In this document: positions 11,843 through 23,191 of the stretch, one piece after another
Layout: every line of letters starts with the position of its first letter
How positions within the stretch are numbered: the stretch's first letter is position 1
NCBI RefSeq assembly: GCF_000499845.2
Contig: NC_023753.2
Coordinates: forward strand, 15,329,030 to 15,393,029
Direction of reading: 5' to 3'
Length of the DNA stretch: 64,000 nt
Source: Phaseolus vulgaris
Taxonomy: Eukaryota > Streptophyta > Magnoliopsida > Fabales > Fabaceae
Translations under genes and position numbers: made by a program
Notes under the pieces: model-generated
The model's database searches: none
What the model was told of the DNA's origin: nothing
The model's input: only the letters and a program-made list of their open reading frames with translations

Positions 11843-12645
11843 TGTACCGTCCTGGTAGCCGGAGGTGATGACGTGGCACCAAGCTACAGTGTAGGCGTGT
11901 TGACAAGGTGCCAGGTTGGCAGAGGGGAAGGAAGTCGGGGGCTCGTGAAGTCGCCAGTTGTTAAGATTGGCGTGTTCCGATCTTCAACATACCAGGCGAT
12001 CGCCCAGTAGAAAGTGAAGTCGCCAGATGTAAACTCAGGCGACCAAGCGATGGGAGATCGCCAGAGCAAGCACATCGCCGGAGATGAAGGTGAAGCAGAT
12101 TATGAAGGCGGCCGGCGAGACCACAGGGAAGGTGTATGAAGGCACCCTAACTCGCCAGTTCCAGTAGAGATCGCACTCCCAAGTTAGCTATGTACTGGGC
12201 AGCACCATGCATAAATAACTTATCCAAAAAGAGAGTCAGAAGCAGCGCCCAAGTCAAGGAGGCTCCAGATGGTGGCACGTGTACGACTGGATGTGAGCCA
12301 CGTGTCCAGGTCTGTAACTGCCAGGAGAGAGAAAGGAACCAGGTATATAAGAGTTCTCAACGAACTTTCTGAGGTACGCGCGTTCAGATTACACTTTTTA
12401 CGCTTGCGAGTTATAGAGCTTACTGTGAGAGAGAATTTGCACGGTTCTTGTTCTTAGTTTTCTCTTAGTATTTGGTGATTCGGTCACTAACTTGGGCGTT
12501 GGAGTGCGATCGGCCGCAGCGGCGCCGCTCTGTTCCTTTGCAGGTTCTTGAGGTGGATCTCGAAGAAGAGCGGAGGTTTGAAACGGTGCGCACGTCGATC
12601 CTTTGACGAGGCAGTTTCCAGCGTTCCGGTCAACAGGCAGGATCA
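11843..12645 (+). repeat. 5' LTR of element B
   Basis: It starts TGTACCG and ends GGCAGGATCA. U3 carries many TCGCCAG/CTGGCGA words, twin CACGTG boxes at 12276-12281 and 12299-12304, and a TATA box (TATATAA) at 12344-12350, so transcription probably starts near 12375. It is the same length as the 3' LTR. Confidence 0.95.
12270..12350 (+). promoter_or_regulatory. LTR promoter: twin G-boxes and TATA box
   Basis: GGCACGTGTAC (core 12276-12281), GCCACGTGTCC (core 12299-12304) and TATATAA (12344-12350). The order and the intervening GATGTGAG are also seen in the LTRs of C and D. G-box/ABRE words are usually bound by bZIP or bHLH factors, so stress or hormone control is possible; that is inference. 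Confidence 0.6.
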
Positions 12646-12647
12646 TC

Positions 12648-12666
12648 AGGCGCCCACCGTGGGGCC
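12648..12666 (+). other. Primer binding site of element B
   Basis: AGGCGCCCACCGTGGGGCC begins two bases after the LTR end. Apart from its first base it equals TGGCGCCCACCGTGGGGCC of element C, which is complementary to the 3' end of plant tRNA-Lys(CUU) as I recall it. The first base is A instead of T, a mismatch to the terminal A of the tRNA. Confidence 0.75.
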
Positions 12667-13054
12667 GTGTAAAACTTGCTCCCATCCACAGCGTGAGTTC
12701 TTGAAGGTTTTCGAAGTTTCTGCGTGGTTGTGTGCTGGTGCAACCATCGTTCGCTGTTTGCTTGAAATTTGTTCGGTGAATTCGCGTTTTATACCGTTCG
12801 TTTGGGTTTTCGATCGGTGAAGGGAGGTTTTCCTGCTGTTTACGCGTAATTTGTTCGGTGGAGTTGAGTTCTTTCGCTCGATCAGTTATCTGTGGGAAGA
12901 GCAGTGGTTTCTGGTGGAGTTGCAGGTTTCTTTGGAGGTTGCGGTGTTCTTGAATTTTCTTGCGGAGTTTCGCACAGTTTTTTCCGATTGATCGCTGAGT
13001 CAATCGTAGCTGAAGTAAGTGTTGTTCGCTGCATTCTGTGATTCGCTGAGTTTC

Positions 13055-16000
13055 ATGAGAAAAATGAGAAGCAATCGTTCAAGTCCAGTTGCGCCCGTCG
13101 CTGCTGAAGGCGCCGCTGCCATGACCATGGCGCAGATGGCAGAGATGATGCGTTCGTTGCAGGCAACTGTGGAAGCCTCGCGCATAGAGCAGGCTAGAAA
13201 GCATGAGGACCTGGTCGCCTCTCGCGCCAGGAATGAGGAGCTCAGCAAGGTGACACAGGAGCTGCGTCAAGCTCTTCAGGAGCAGCAAGGGCGTTCTTCT
13301 GCTGAAGAGGTTGCGCCGTCGTCGCCACCTCGTGTTTTTCCTATGCCTTTCGCTCAGGCGATTACTGACACGCCTATCCTTACGAGCGTGGTCCCTGTCA
13401 AGGCTGTCTTTACCGGCGTGGAGGATCCAGAGGCTCATCTAACCACGTTCCATACGCAGATGATGCTGTCGGGAGGGTCAGACGCCGTGTACTGCAAGAT
13501 GTTCGTGAGCACGCTCTAGGGAACGGCGTTGGAGTGGTTTGTGAGCCTACCTAACGGTCACATAACCAATTTTCAGCAGTTCTCGAAGGTTTTCGTCGAG
13601 CAATACATCGTGAACAAGGCACCGCCCAGGGTGTCTTATGATTTGTTTGATATAAGGCAGTACCAGGGAGAGTCCCTCAGAGACTACCTGAATTGCTTTG
13701 GAGCGCAGATGGTCAGATCGCCGGCTAAAGATGAAGAAATGCTGGTCTATGCATTCAAGAAGGGCGTGCTGCCAGGACCATTCTGCGAGGCATTGATCAG
13801 GGCTCACCCCGCAACGTTTGCTGAGGTCAGGCGACTTACGGTGGCTCACATTGCCGACGAGAGTGAGGTCGCCGAGAAGAGAGGGAGCGTGGCTCCCGCT
13901 AGGCCACGCGCCCAGACCAGGATCCAGCCGCAAAGGGTGCTGGAGACAGCGGCGGCGGCCAGGAAGGACCAGAGGACTCGCCATCCTTATGATAGGAGGA
14001 ACAAGGGGAGGGGCCAGGGACGCCAGCAACCAGCACGCCGGGAATACAATCGCCCACCTAAGCACAAGTTTGTTATGGGATTGGCGGACCTGATCGCCAT
14101 TCCCAATATATCTGCTAGGTTGAAAGCGCCTGAGAAGGTGGGTGACAAGGTGCTGGGACCAAAGCCAGACGCCTGGTGTGAGTTTCACCAGGGCTTTGGC
14201 CACACTTTGGACTCGTGTTTGTCCTTAGGGTATCAGCTCGATGATCTGGTTAAGAGTGGGTTCCTAAATGACTATCTGCTGGACAGGAGGACGGGGGAGC
14301 GTCGAGTTCCCAGCCAGCGGGTGGAGAAGCCCAGCAACACGAGATGCCTATCCACGGGGAAATCCACACCATTGCAGGAGGCTTCTCGGGTGGTGGATGC
14401 ACCGCATCGCAGAGGAAGAAGTACGCGCGGTCGGTGATGACAGTGGATATGTTTGAGGATCACTCGCCGGAGGTGGACATTACGTTCACCAAGCAGGATC
14501 TCCGGGACGTTGTGCCCCATGACAACGATCCCATAGTCATTTCGTTGATTACGGCGGGAAGGAAGGTCCACAGAGTTCTGGTGGACCAGGGAAGCTCGGC
14601 AAACGTGATGTTTTGGCCGACTTTCACGCAGCTGGAGTTGCCCCTTGACCAGCTAAGGCCCTGTGGAGGGTGCCTGTATGGGTTCGCTGGTGACCAGGTG
14701 GAGGTCAGGGGGTACATTGAGTTGAGAACCACGTTTACAGATGAGGCTGGTTCGAGGACGGAGAAAATCAAGTACCTCATTGTAAACGCTCCTTCAGCAT
14801 ACAACATCCTATTGGGAAGGCCCACGCTTAACAGGATAGGCGCTATACCGTCGACTCGGCACATGAAGGTGAAGTTGCCGTCTATGGAGGGGGCGGTGAT
14901 CACGATCAAGTCTGATCAGAAAGAAGCAAAAAAGTGCTATGAGAATAGCCTGAAAAACAAGAGATCAGTGAGTTATGTAACAACCACCCCACCTCCCGGT
15001 GTGAAGCCCAGATCGACGGTAACAGAAGTGACCGCCGGAAGGGACGTGGAGATGGTGGACGCTGAGCTGGGGGAGGGGAACGCTGGTCTGGAGGAGGAAG
15101 AGGCGCGGAATCGCCCTGAGGAAGCGAGAGAGCAGGGAATCGCCAGGGCGGTGATCGCCAGAGAATCCAGGCCAAAACCTGTCGAGCAGTGGCTCGAGAA
15201 AGAGATCGGGGGAAAGGTCTTCAAGCTGGGAAGATCTCTGGAGGTCGAGCTCTAGGACCAGATCGCCAAGGTGATTGAGCGGCATCTGGACGCGTTTGCA
15301 TGGTCCGCTTCGGACATGCCCGGGATCGACCCCGACTTCTTGTGCCATCATCTGGCGATGGATAATTTGGTGAGACCAGTGCGACAAAGAAGATGAAAGT
15401 TTAACGAAGAGAGGAGGCAGGCGATTAGGGACGAAACACAGAAACTCCTCGCTGCAGGCCACATCAGGGAAGTCCAGTACCCTGAATGGCTGGCGAATGT
15501 CGTGCTGGTGAAGAAGAGCAACGGGAAATGGCGCATGTGCGTCGATTTCACCGACCTGAACAAAGCTTGCCCAAAGGATTCGTATCCTTTACCAAGCATA
15601 GACGCCCTGGTAGATAGTGCTGCAGGGTGTAAGTTGCTGAGTTTCCTGGATGCCTTCTCGGGGTATAACCAGATCAAGATGCATCCCATGGATGAAGAGA
15701 AGACAGCCTTCATGACGGAGAGATCGTGCTATTGCTATAAGGTAATGCCGTTTGGGCTGAAGAACGCGGGGGCCACGTACCAGAGGCTGATGGATCGAGT
15801 ACTTGCACCGATGCTGGGAAGGAACGTGCAAGCGTATGTCGATGACATGGTCGTGACCTCGCCGGAAAAGAGCAAGCACGTTGCAGACTTGGAAGAATTG
15901 TTCACGACGATCGCCAAGTTCAGATTAAAGCTTAATCCAGAGAAATGCATTTTCGGCGTGGAGGCTGGAAAGTTTTTGGGCTTCCTCTTGACTGAAAGAG

Positions 16001-18492
16001 GCATAGAGGCCAACCCCGATAAGTGTGCCGCCATCTTGGCGATGAGGAGCCCAGCTACGGTGAAAGAGGTCCAGCAGCTAACAGGTCGGATGGCATCCCT
16101 GTCTCGCTTCGTGTCAGCTAGCGGAGAAAAGGGCCACCCCTATTTTCAGTGCCTGAGGCGCAATAATAAGTTTGTTTGGACGAAGGAGTGCGAGGAAGCC
16201 TTCGTCAAGCTGAAGGAGTATCTGGCGAGCCCGCCGGTTCTGTGCAAACCGCTGGTGGGAACCCCTCTCAGGTTGTATTTTGCTGTAACTGAGAGGGCGG
16301 TGAGTGCGGTGCTCGCCCAGGATCAAGACCAGGCTCAGAAGCCTATTTATTTTGTTAGTAAGGTGTTGCAGGGCCCCGAAACGAGATATCAGGCCCTGGA
16401 GAAGGCTGCGCTGGCTGTGGTGTTTTCGACGAGGAGGTTGCGCCACTATTTCCATAGCTTCACCATACTGGTGATGACTGACCTGCCCATCCAGAAAGTT
16501 TTAAAGAAGCCCGACGTTGCGGGAAGGATGGTGAAGTGGGCAGTAGAATTGTCAGAATTTGACATTAAGTATGAGCCCCGAGGCCCGATCAAGGGGCAAA
16601 TCTTTGCAGATTTCGTGGTCGAGTTCTCATCTGAGGCAACGCGAGTTGAAGGGGACGATTTCCGTTGGGTACTCTCGGTGGATGGATCGTCGAACCAGCA
16701 GGGTAGCGGTGCTGGAGTCATTTTAGAAGGGCCCAATGGCGTGCTGATCGAGCAATCTTTGAGATTTGCCTTCAAAGCCAGTAACAATCAAGCAGAGTAT
16801 GAGGTGCTGATCGCCAGAATTTTGCTGGCCAAGGAGTTGGGAGCTAGGGTGCTGATGGCTAAGAGTGACTCGCTGCTAGTCACAGGGCAAGTAACAGGCA
16901 AGTTCCAGGCTAAAGATCCACAAATGGCGGATTATCTGGAATATGTGCAGGAGTTGAAGAGTTCCTTTGCCTCCTTTGAAGTAGTGCATGTGCCCAGAGA
17001 GCAGAATGCCCGAGCTGACTTGCTAGCTAAGCTCGCCAGTTCAGGCAAGGGGGGTAGGCAGAGGACGGTGATCCAAGAAACTCTGAAGACGCCGAGAGCA
17101 TTTGTGGCAGATCACCTGGTCCTTCAGATAAGCAAGTCGACGGAGAAAGCAGCGAGAAGCCATAAGTCCCTGACGCAAGAAACTCTGAGATCGCTGAGAA
17201 TTAGAGCATGTCGGGGAGAGAAGGTGAACGTGATGCAGGTCTGCGCTACCCATGAGCCAGACACTTGGATAACACAGTACAAGCGGTGCCTGGCAGATGG
17301 CCTTCTCCCACTGGATCCGACTGAGGCTAGGAAGGTAAAGAAGAATTCTAGCAAGTACACCCTGATTGATGGCGATCTGTACAGGTTTGGGTTTACTCAC
17401 CCGCTCCTGGAATGTATACATGGCGAGAAGTGCACGAGAATCATGGCGGAGCTCCACGAAGGTATATGCGGAAGCCACGTCGGGGGTCGAGCTCTGGCCG
17501 CGAGGACTCTCCGTGCAGGCTACTACTGGCCATCGATGAGAGAAGACTGCAAGAAGTATGCCCAATGTAGCAAGCAATGCCAACAGCACGCCGATTGGCA
17601 CAAGGCGTCTCCTGAGGAGTTGAAGTCGATCTACAGCCCTTGGCCATTTCATACCTGGGGAATCGACATCCTGGGACCTTTCCCGCTGGCGATCAGGCAG
17701 ATGAAGTACTTGGTGGTGGCAATTGAGTATTTCACCAAGTGGATCGAAGCAGAACCAGTGGCCCAGATCACCGCACACAAGATCGAAGGTTTCGTGTGGA
17801 AGAACATTGTGTGCCGGTTTGGTGTGCCCAAGCGCCTGGTGTCGGACAATGGGACTCAGTTTGCAAGTCACCTGTTGAAGAAGCTTTGCGAAGGGGTGGG
17901 AATTCGACAAGTGTTTGCATCCGTCGAGCACCCTCAGACGAATGGCCAGGTAGAGTCAGCCAATCGGGTGTTGTTGAGAGGTTTGAAGAGGAGGCTCGAG
18001 AAAGCCAAGGGAAGCTGGGCTGAGGAGGTACCCCGTATAGTCTGGGCGTACCACACCACCGAACAGTCAGGAACCTACGAGACCCCGTTCAGCTTGGTCT
18101 ATCGGTGTGATGCAATGATTCCAGTGGAGATCCAGGAAAGTTCGCTGAGATTCCAGAACTTTGTAGAGGAAGACTCGAATGAAGAGAGAAGGCTGAACCT
18201 GGATCTACTGGATGAGGTCAGGGAAGAGGCGAGACTGAAAGCTGAGGCGGTGAAGAGAAGGATTGAACGAAGGTACAACTCGAAGATGATGCCAAGGCAA
18301 TTTAGAGAAGGCGACCTGGTGATGAGAAAAGCCCACCAGTACGAGATGGAGAATAAGCTATCACCCAAGTGGACTGGACCGTTCAGAATAACCGAGGCGC
18401 TCGGGAACGGCGCGTACCGCTTAGAGACGCTGGAAGGAGGGGCGATTCCTCGCACCTGGAACGCCACGCACCTGAAGTTGTACTATAGTTAA
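13055..18492 (+). pseudogene. Element B gag-pol, broken by three stops and one frameshift
   Basis: The start MRKMRSNRSS at 13055 is chosen because D and B share it. Gag runs to about 14300 and has the knuckle WCEFHQGFGHTLDSC near 14170. The protease has VDQGSS near 14580, RT has YVDDMV near 15835, two RNase H domains follow (the second begins at SVDGSSNQQ near 16675), and the integrase has WGIDILG, VSDNGTQ and QTNGQVES with a D-D-35-E pattern. Lesions: TAG at 13517 (CAG in D), a 1-nt deletion near 14295 in a G-run, TAG at 15253 (CAG in D), and TGA at 15394 (AGA in D). From 15502 to 18492 the frame is open (RT to integrase end). The protein is about 97% like that of D by eye. Confidence 0.95.
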
Positions 18493-18552
18493 GAGCTTTG
18501 TAAGTAAAGACAAACACAAAAGTTATATTACAATGTCTCTGATAAAACAGTT

Positions 18553-18610
18553 TGAAGGGGGCACTCTTTTTTTCCCTAAGGAGGGTTTTTAATGAGGCCA
18601 CCCAATAAAA
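18553..18610 (+). promoter_or_regulatory. Conserved post-pol box of element B
   Basis: GGGGGCACTCTTTTTTTCCC, then a GAGGG run, TTTTTAATGAGGCCACCCAATAAA. It is the same block as in A, C and D, 60-120 bp after the pol stop, with AATAAA at its end. Confidence 0.65.
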
Positions 18611-18746
18611 GAAGAGTTTTCGAAGTATAAGGCGTTTTCAGATTGCATGCTTATTGTTTTCAGAAAATTTTTGAAGAAAGACCTTGTCACTTGTACGTGA
18701 CTCAAGGCGAGTTAAAGATATATTGCATGCTTTCTAAAAGGTTTTA

Positions 18747-18840
18747 AGTCCTCATCGTTTTTCGGCGATCGGAGGCATCAGTTAAAGTTGTTAAGTCCTC
18801 ATCGTCTTTCGGCGATCGGAGGCACCAGTTAAAAGACCTC
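18747..18840 (+). repeat. Two copies of a 47-bp repeat in element B spacer
   Basis: Units start GTCCTCATCGT at 18748 and 18795 and contain TTTCGGCGATCGGAGGCA and CAGTTAAA. The same unit occurs four times, in reverse orientation, in element D at 44548-44735. Confidence 0.85.
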
Positions 18841-18914
18841 CACGCCCTCGAGCGTCCTGAGGCAAGTAAAAGACCTCCTCGCCGACGAGCGAGTGCAGGC
18901 GAGAAAGAGTAAAA

Positions 18915-19232
18915 GTCCTCAGTGTTTCTGGGGGCGAGAAGATGTAACCTCTGGGGCAATGTAGAGGCAAGTAAAAGTCCTCAGTGTTTCTGGGGGCGAG
19001 AAGATGTAACCCCTGGGGCAATGTAGAGGCACAAGTAAAAGTCCTCAGTGTTTCTAGGGGCGAGAAGATGTAACCCCTGGGGCAATGTAGAGGCACCAGT
19101 AAAGTCCTCAGTGTTTCTGGGGGCGAGAAGATGTAACCCCTGGGGCAGTGTAGAGGCACCAGTGAAAAGTCCTCAGTGTTTCTGGGGGGGAGGAGATGTA
19201 ACCCCTGGGGCAATGTAGAGGCACAATTTAAA
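18915..19232 (+). repeat. Five-copy 62-65-bp minisatellite in element B spacer
   Basis: Units start GTCCTCAGTGTTTCTGGGGG at 18915, 18977, 19041, 19104 and 19169 and continue with GAGAAGATGTAACC and CAATGTAGAGGCA. They lie between the pol end and the aORF end. Diverged CGCCTATGGGCGAG-type repeats follow to about 19332. The stretch 19333-19940 holds no gene that I see. Confidence 0.9.
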
Positions 19233-19940
19233 GACCTTCTCGCCTATGGGCGAGTTTAGGCGAGTTAAAGACCTTCTCGCCTATGAGCGAGTTCAGGCAA
19301 GATAAAATCCTTCTCGTCTCGAACGAGTTCAGGTATGGTGTAGAGGGTGGAAGATGTTCTGAGGGTGGCTAAGGAAGGTTCGAAGAGAACGCCTAGCCAC
19401 CCGGTCTCTTGCTCTGAAGTACAAGGAGGTAGAGAAGGATCCGAAAGGCGCCTCTACCCTCAGATGAAAGAGCAATGGCCAAGTTGTGAAGGCAGGAAGA
19501 AGCTGGTGTCGCCAAGAGTCTCTGGCGACCAGGAAACGTTCAAGCAATGGCGAGAAGTCAAAGACCCGTTTGATGAAGCAGATCGGGTGTAACGACGTTA
19601 TAAAGCCAGGGGTTGAGTTAAAGTCCATTGCTTGGAGTATCATTTTACGCTAAGGTTCATTGCCTTAAGTTTACGAGTTGATAAATGTGATTATTATTCG
19701 AAGTTGAGATGGTCCGAAACAGCTAAGTACAAGATCGTACCTACGAGATTACTAAGTTATTTCTTTGAAGTAAATCACACAAGGAAAGTTAAAGGTAGAC
19801 GAAGAGGTTACAAGAAGAAATGCAAAAGTAATTTCATTAAGTAAAGTATCAGCTCAAAAATACGTGTACAAGAAAATACGAGTTTATTACAGAATTATAT
19901 ACAAGGGAAAGGCACGAAGGTAGCAGATGGAGAGAATCGA

Positions 19941-22598
19941 TTAGTCTTCAGCGGGAACCACTTTTCCATCCACTACCTCGTTATCAAGAGACACCATGCT
20001 GAGGTCCAGGTCGGGGAACAAGCAGGCAAATTGTTCCCGCGCAGCTTCGAATCCAGCAGCCAGAATTTGAGCAGAATTCAGCTTGAGTTCTTCAATCTGC
20101 TTCTGAAGTTCCTCAATCCGTTTCTTGAGATCTTCAGTTTGTTCTTTCAGCTCCTTATTCTGCTGCTCCAGCTCTTCAACTTGCTTCTTGAGTTGTTCAT
20201 TGGTTTCTTGAGCCTGGAGAAGGTCTTCAGCAACCTTCTTAGATTCTGCTTGCGCTTGTCCCAATTCGGCAGCGAGCTCCCCTTTTTCCTTGTTGGCTTC
20301 AGCGAGCTCAGCCATGGCGTCATCCCTCGCCTTTTCCACCTTTCCAAGGAGGGTCTCTTGGTCGGCTGACCTTTGCTCCAATTTCTTCACCCTGGCGGCG
20401 TCAGTTTTTATGAGAGCCTCCAGGTCAGCCACTTTGACGCGATAAGGCACAATCTTGCTCTCCAGCTCAATCTTTTCTTGAGCCAGTTGCTGCACCTTAT
20501 GGCGGAGATCAGTGGCCTCCTTGCGCGCCAATCTGAGCTCGGTGCTCATTGCGTCTTCTACTCGGGAGTGTTCAATCTCCGCGAGCGTCAGATTAAAGGA
20601 CAACTTCTCCACCTCAACCTTCATGGTGTTGTTCTCTGTTTTAAGGTTGAAGAGGTCGTCCTGGAGCTTCCTGGTGGAGCTCTACACCGCCCTAGTTATG
20701 ATGGCGGGAATGTCTTCTGCTATCGTCTTCAGCTTAGCAGATAAAGGCTCCCACATCCTCGTTACCTCGAGAGGGAGGTTTGCTGCTTGGAGAGGCGCTG
20801 GTGGGGCCTGTTGTTGGTTTCCGTCGCCATCCTCTTTAGTTGGTTCTTCAGTGGGTGCTTCTGCTCGTGGTGGCGACGTCGGGGACTCGGTGATCAGAAT
20901 CGGAGAGGTGTGGGCAACCTCATCCCCGATTGGAGCGACATCTGCAGCTGAGGCGTTAGAAGGAGGACCCCCTCCAGCTGATACATATGGCGTGGAGGCG
21001 CTTGGGGGGTCCTCCAAGAAATTGTCTTCGGCGGCCTCGACCGCGGGTGGCGCAGTTGCCAACGGAATGGCTTGGACTGGGGAGGCGGGAGCTGGTGGAG
21101 ATGGCACTATTGGAGGTGGAGCAAGCGTGGATGGCGGTGTTGAGATTGGAAGAGGGGGTGGGGCAGGTGGTGAAGAAGGTGCCACCCTCTTCCTCTTTGT
21201 AACGAGGCCATCTTCGGTGACCTCGTCATCTTCTTCCTCCTCCTCGTGGACTATCTGGGGAGCTTTCCTCTTAGGCCTTTTGAGGACAAGCTTCTTACGT
21301 TGGACGGCGGGCTGGACATCGGAGGGAGCTGGGCCCTTAGGTGGCGATCGACCCTGGGCGACGGCGATCTCCACCACCGAATTCGGTACTGTTTGAGAGC
21401 CCGTCGCCAGCCCGTGGGTTCGGGCGAGCGCCCTCAATTCAGCGAGCATACCCTTGCCCAACATGTTATCTGCATAGAACGAAAATGCATGGGTTAACTC
21501 AGAGAGAAAATAAGTGCATAAGGCAGAATGCAGCAAAGCAGATGATCGGTGCAGAAAAAGAAAACCAAAGTCTTGCGCATAACGCACAGGACGCCCAGAA
21601 ACAGTTAAACAGAAGCAGTATTAAAACAACAGTTTAAATGTTCTAACCTATTCGAATTTCGAGTTGGTCCTCGTAGAATTCGAAGCAGATCAGGGTGGTG
21701 GTAAGGAAAGTGATGTTGGCATCCGCCACCCTTTTCCAGAAAAGGCAGAGATCTCTGTCCAACGCTCCCATGCTATCAGGACTTCTGGGTCTCCTGAAGC
21801 AGCTCTTGGACTCTTTCTTCCCCTTGTCCACCCAGTACAAGGGGAAGCCGTCGAGTAGGGAGGCGTCCTTGTCGTTAGGGCGCACATGGACGAACTTCCC
21901 TTTCCAGTCTTTATAGGATTGCTGGAAGATGGCGAAGATTGACCTCCCAGCAATCCCATTCAAGCTAACCCACAGGCGGTCTCCTGGGTGCTTGGCTTCG
22001 AAGAGAAATAGAAATACGTCTACGGATGCGGGCAACCCCAGATGGTCGCACATCACTTGGAACGCTCGCACAAACGCCCAGCTGTTGGGATGGAGCTGAG
22101 CGGCGGCGATGTTGAGCTCGGTAAGGAGCTCCCTTTCGAAACGGGTGAAAGGGAACTTGAGCTTCACCTTCTTGAATAAGGTTGTGTAGACGAAGCAGAA
22201 GGGCCCGTCAGCGCTCACCTTATCGTCGGCACAAACGGGCAGATCGGGGGGGCAAGGTAGCACTATCATCTTTTCATCGTGCTCCTTATGAAATGTTTGG
22301 TGAGGCTCATCCCCCTTTGTCAATTGCAAGACTGCTCCAGCAGTGTTCACGGAAGACGTTTCCCTCAACAGGGTCGAGTTGGCCCAGGGGTAGAGTTTTT
22401 TGAAGTCTGGCAGGGGAACGGGGGCTCCTCCAGCGATAGGTGGAGTCGCCTGGGCCAGGTTGGGGCGGGAAGGTGCAGGCCTCTCAGCCTGGGAAGATGA
22501 AGCACCGCGTGCTCGCGGTGGGATGGGTGCTTGAGAAGAGGGGTGTCGCGATGAAGGAGGAGGATTCGGGGTGATCTTTGAGCGGGTCATTCTCGAAG
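19941..22598 (-). pseudogene. Element B antisense gene (aORF): PF04195-like domain, NLS-like region, coiled coil; one in-frame stop
   Basis: It is transcribed opposite to pol. The start at 22590 follows a CTTTGCAG acceptor at 22599. Coding exon 1 (22590-21648) has N-terminus MTRSKITPNPPP and a PF04195-like core (ERELLTELNIAAAQLHPNSW, PASVDVFLFLFEAKHPGDRL). The intron 21647-21470 (178 bp) begins GTTAGA and ends TATGCAG; joining keeps the frame. Exon 2 (21469-19941) holds a basic stretch (KKLVLKRPKRKAP) followed by acidic residues, a long Pro/Ser-rich part, then a coiled coil of more than 200 residues and a conserved end (FPDLDLSMVS, VVDGKVVP). One TAG at 20684-20682 (GAG in D) breaks a frame of 824 codons (stop included). 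It is probably a nuclear accessory protein of the element; its biochemical role is unknown. Confidence 0.85.
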
Positions 22599-22831
22599 CT
22601 GCAAAGGAAGAAGAAAAGGAAAAATGATCAGGGTTCGCAGAGGCTGACTCGATCGTAGGAGAAGGGTGAAAAGCGAACGAACGAAGGTTCGTTGCGACGA
22701 TTGACGAAGCCCTAAGTTACGTAGAAGGAGAAATGGAAAAAGCAACCCACAGCGTATGCACCAGACAGTTACAGGATGATGCAAATCGGTTAAAATGCAA
22801 GAAAAACCAGCAGAAGAAGGAAAGTAGGTAC
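22599..22831 (-). other. 5'-UTR intron of element B aORF (233 bp)
   Basis: The donor is CATCAAAAG|GTACC and the acceptor CTTCCTTTGCAG|CTTC, 8 bases before the start codon. In D the corresponding intron is also 233 bp. Splicing is predicted from sequence only. Confidence 0.65.
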
Positions 22832-23025
22832 CTTTTGATGATCAGGAAGACGATGAAGGATGATGGTGATTCAGAATGTTGGAGAGCGCTGAAAGTTTTT
22901 TGCAGGAGGAAGTTAGAGCGTTTGTGAATACGAAGAAAAGTGATGGAACAGTGTGGAGTGAAAATGGGTTTAAGAGTTTTTTCGAAATGGGTTTGGGAAG
23001 CGCAAACGGTAACTGAAGGTAACCG

Positions 23026-23050
23026 TTGATGAAGCCACGTGTCGAACGAT
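23026..23050 (-). promoter_or_regulatory. Putative aORF promoter G-box (element B)
   Basis: TGATGAAGCCACGTGTCG with CACGTG at 23036-23041, 446 bp upstream of the aORF start. It matches A, C and D at the same relative place. Confidence 0.5.
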
Positions 23051-23175
23051 GGGTGAGGGGTTTGGTGGAGCGTCAGAGAAGCAGAAAGTACAACCGCTTG
23101 GAATTCTGCGTCAGTGCCACGTAGGTCGGCGTTGACGTGACTATTTCAGTCTTTTCGCTGGACAAGTCTTCGCTT

Positions 23176-23191
23176 AAGACTGGGGGGCTTG
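23176..23191 (+). other. Polypurine tract of element B
   Basis: AAGACTGGGGGGCTTG immediately precedes the 3' LTR. Confidence 0.9.

Noticed and set aside
13547..14203. Minus-strand open frame of 218 codons within gag of element B
   Set aside because: Shadow of gag; composition and codon pattern follow the plus-strand gene.
17041..17931. Long minus-strand open frame (296 codons) within pol of element B
   Set aside because: It is the reverse strand of conserved RNase H/integrase coding sequence, with no family resemblance; a shadow frame.
18915..19232. Regularly spaced repeats that might look like a CRISPR array
   Set aside because: Direct tandem minisatellite with no unique spacers, in a plant retrotransposon.
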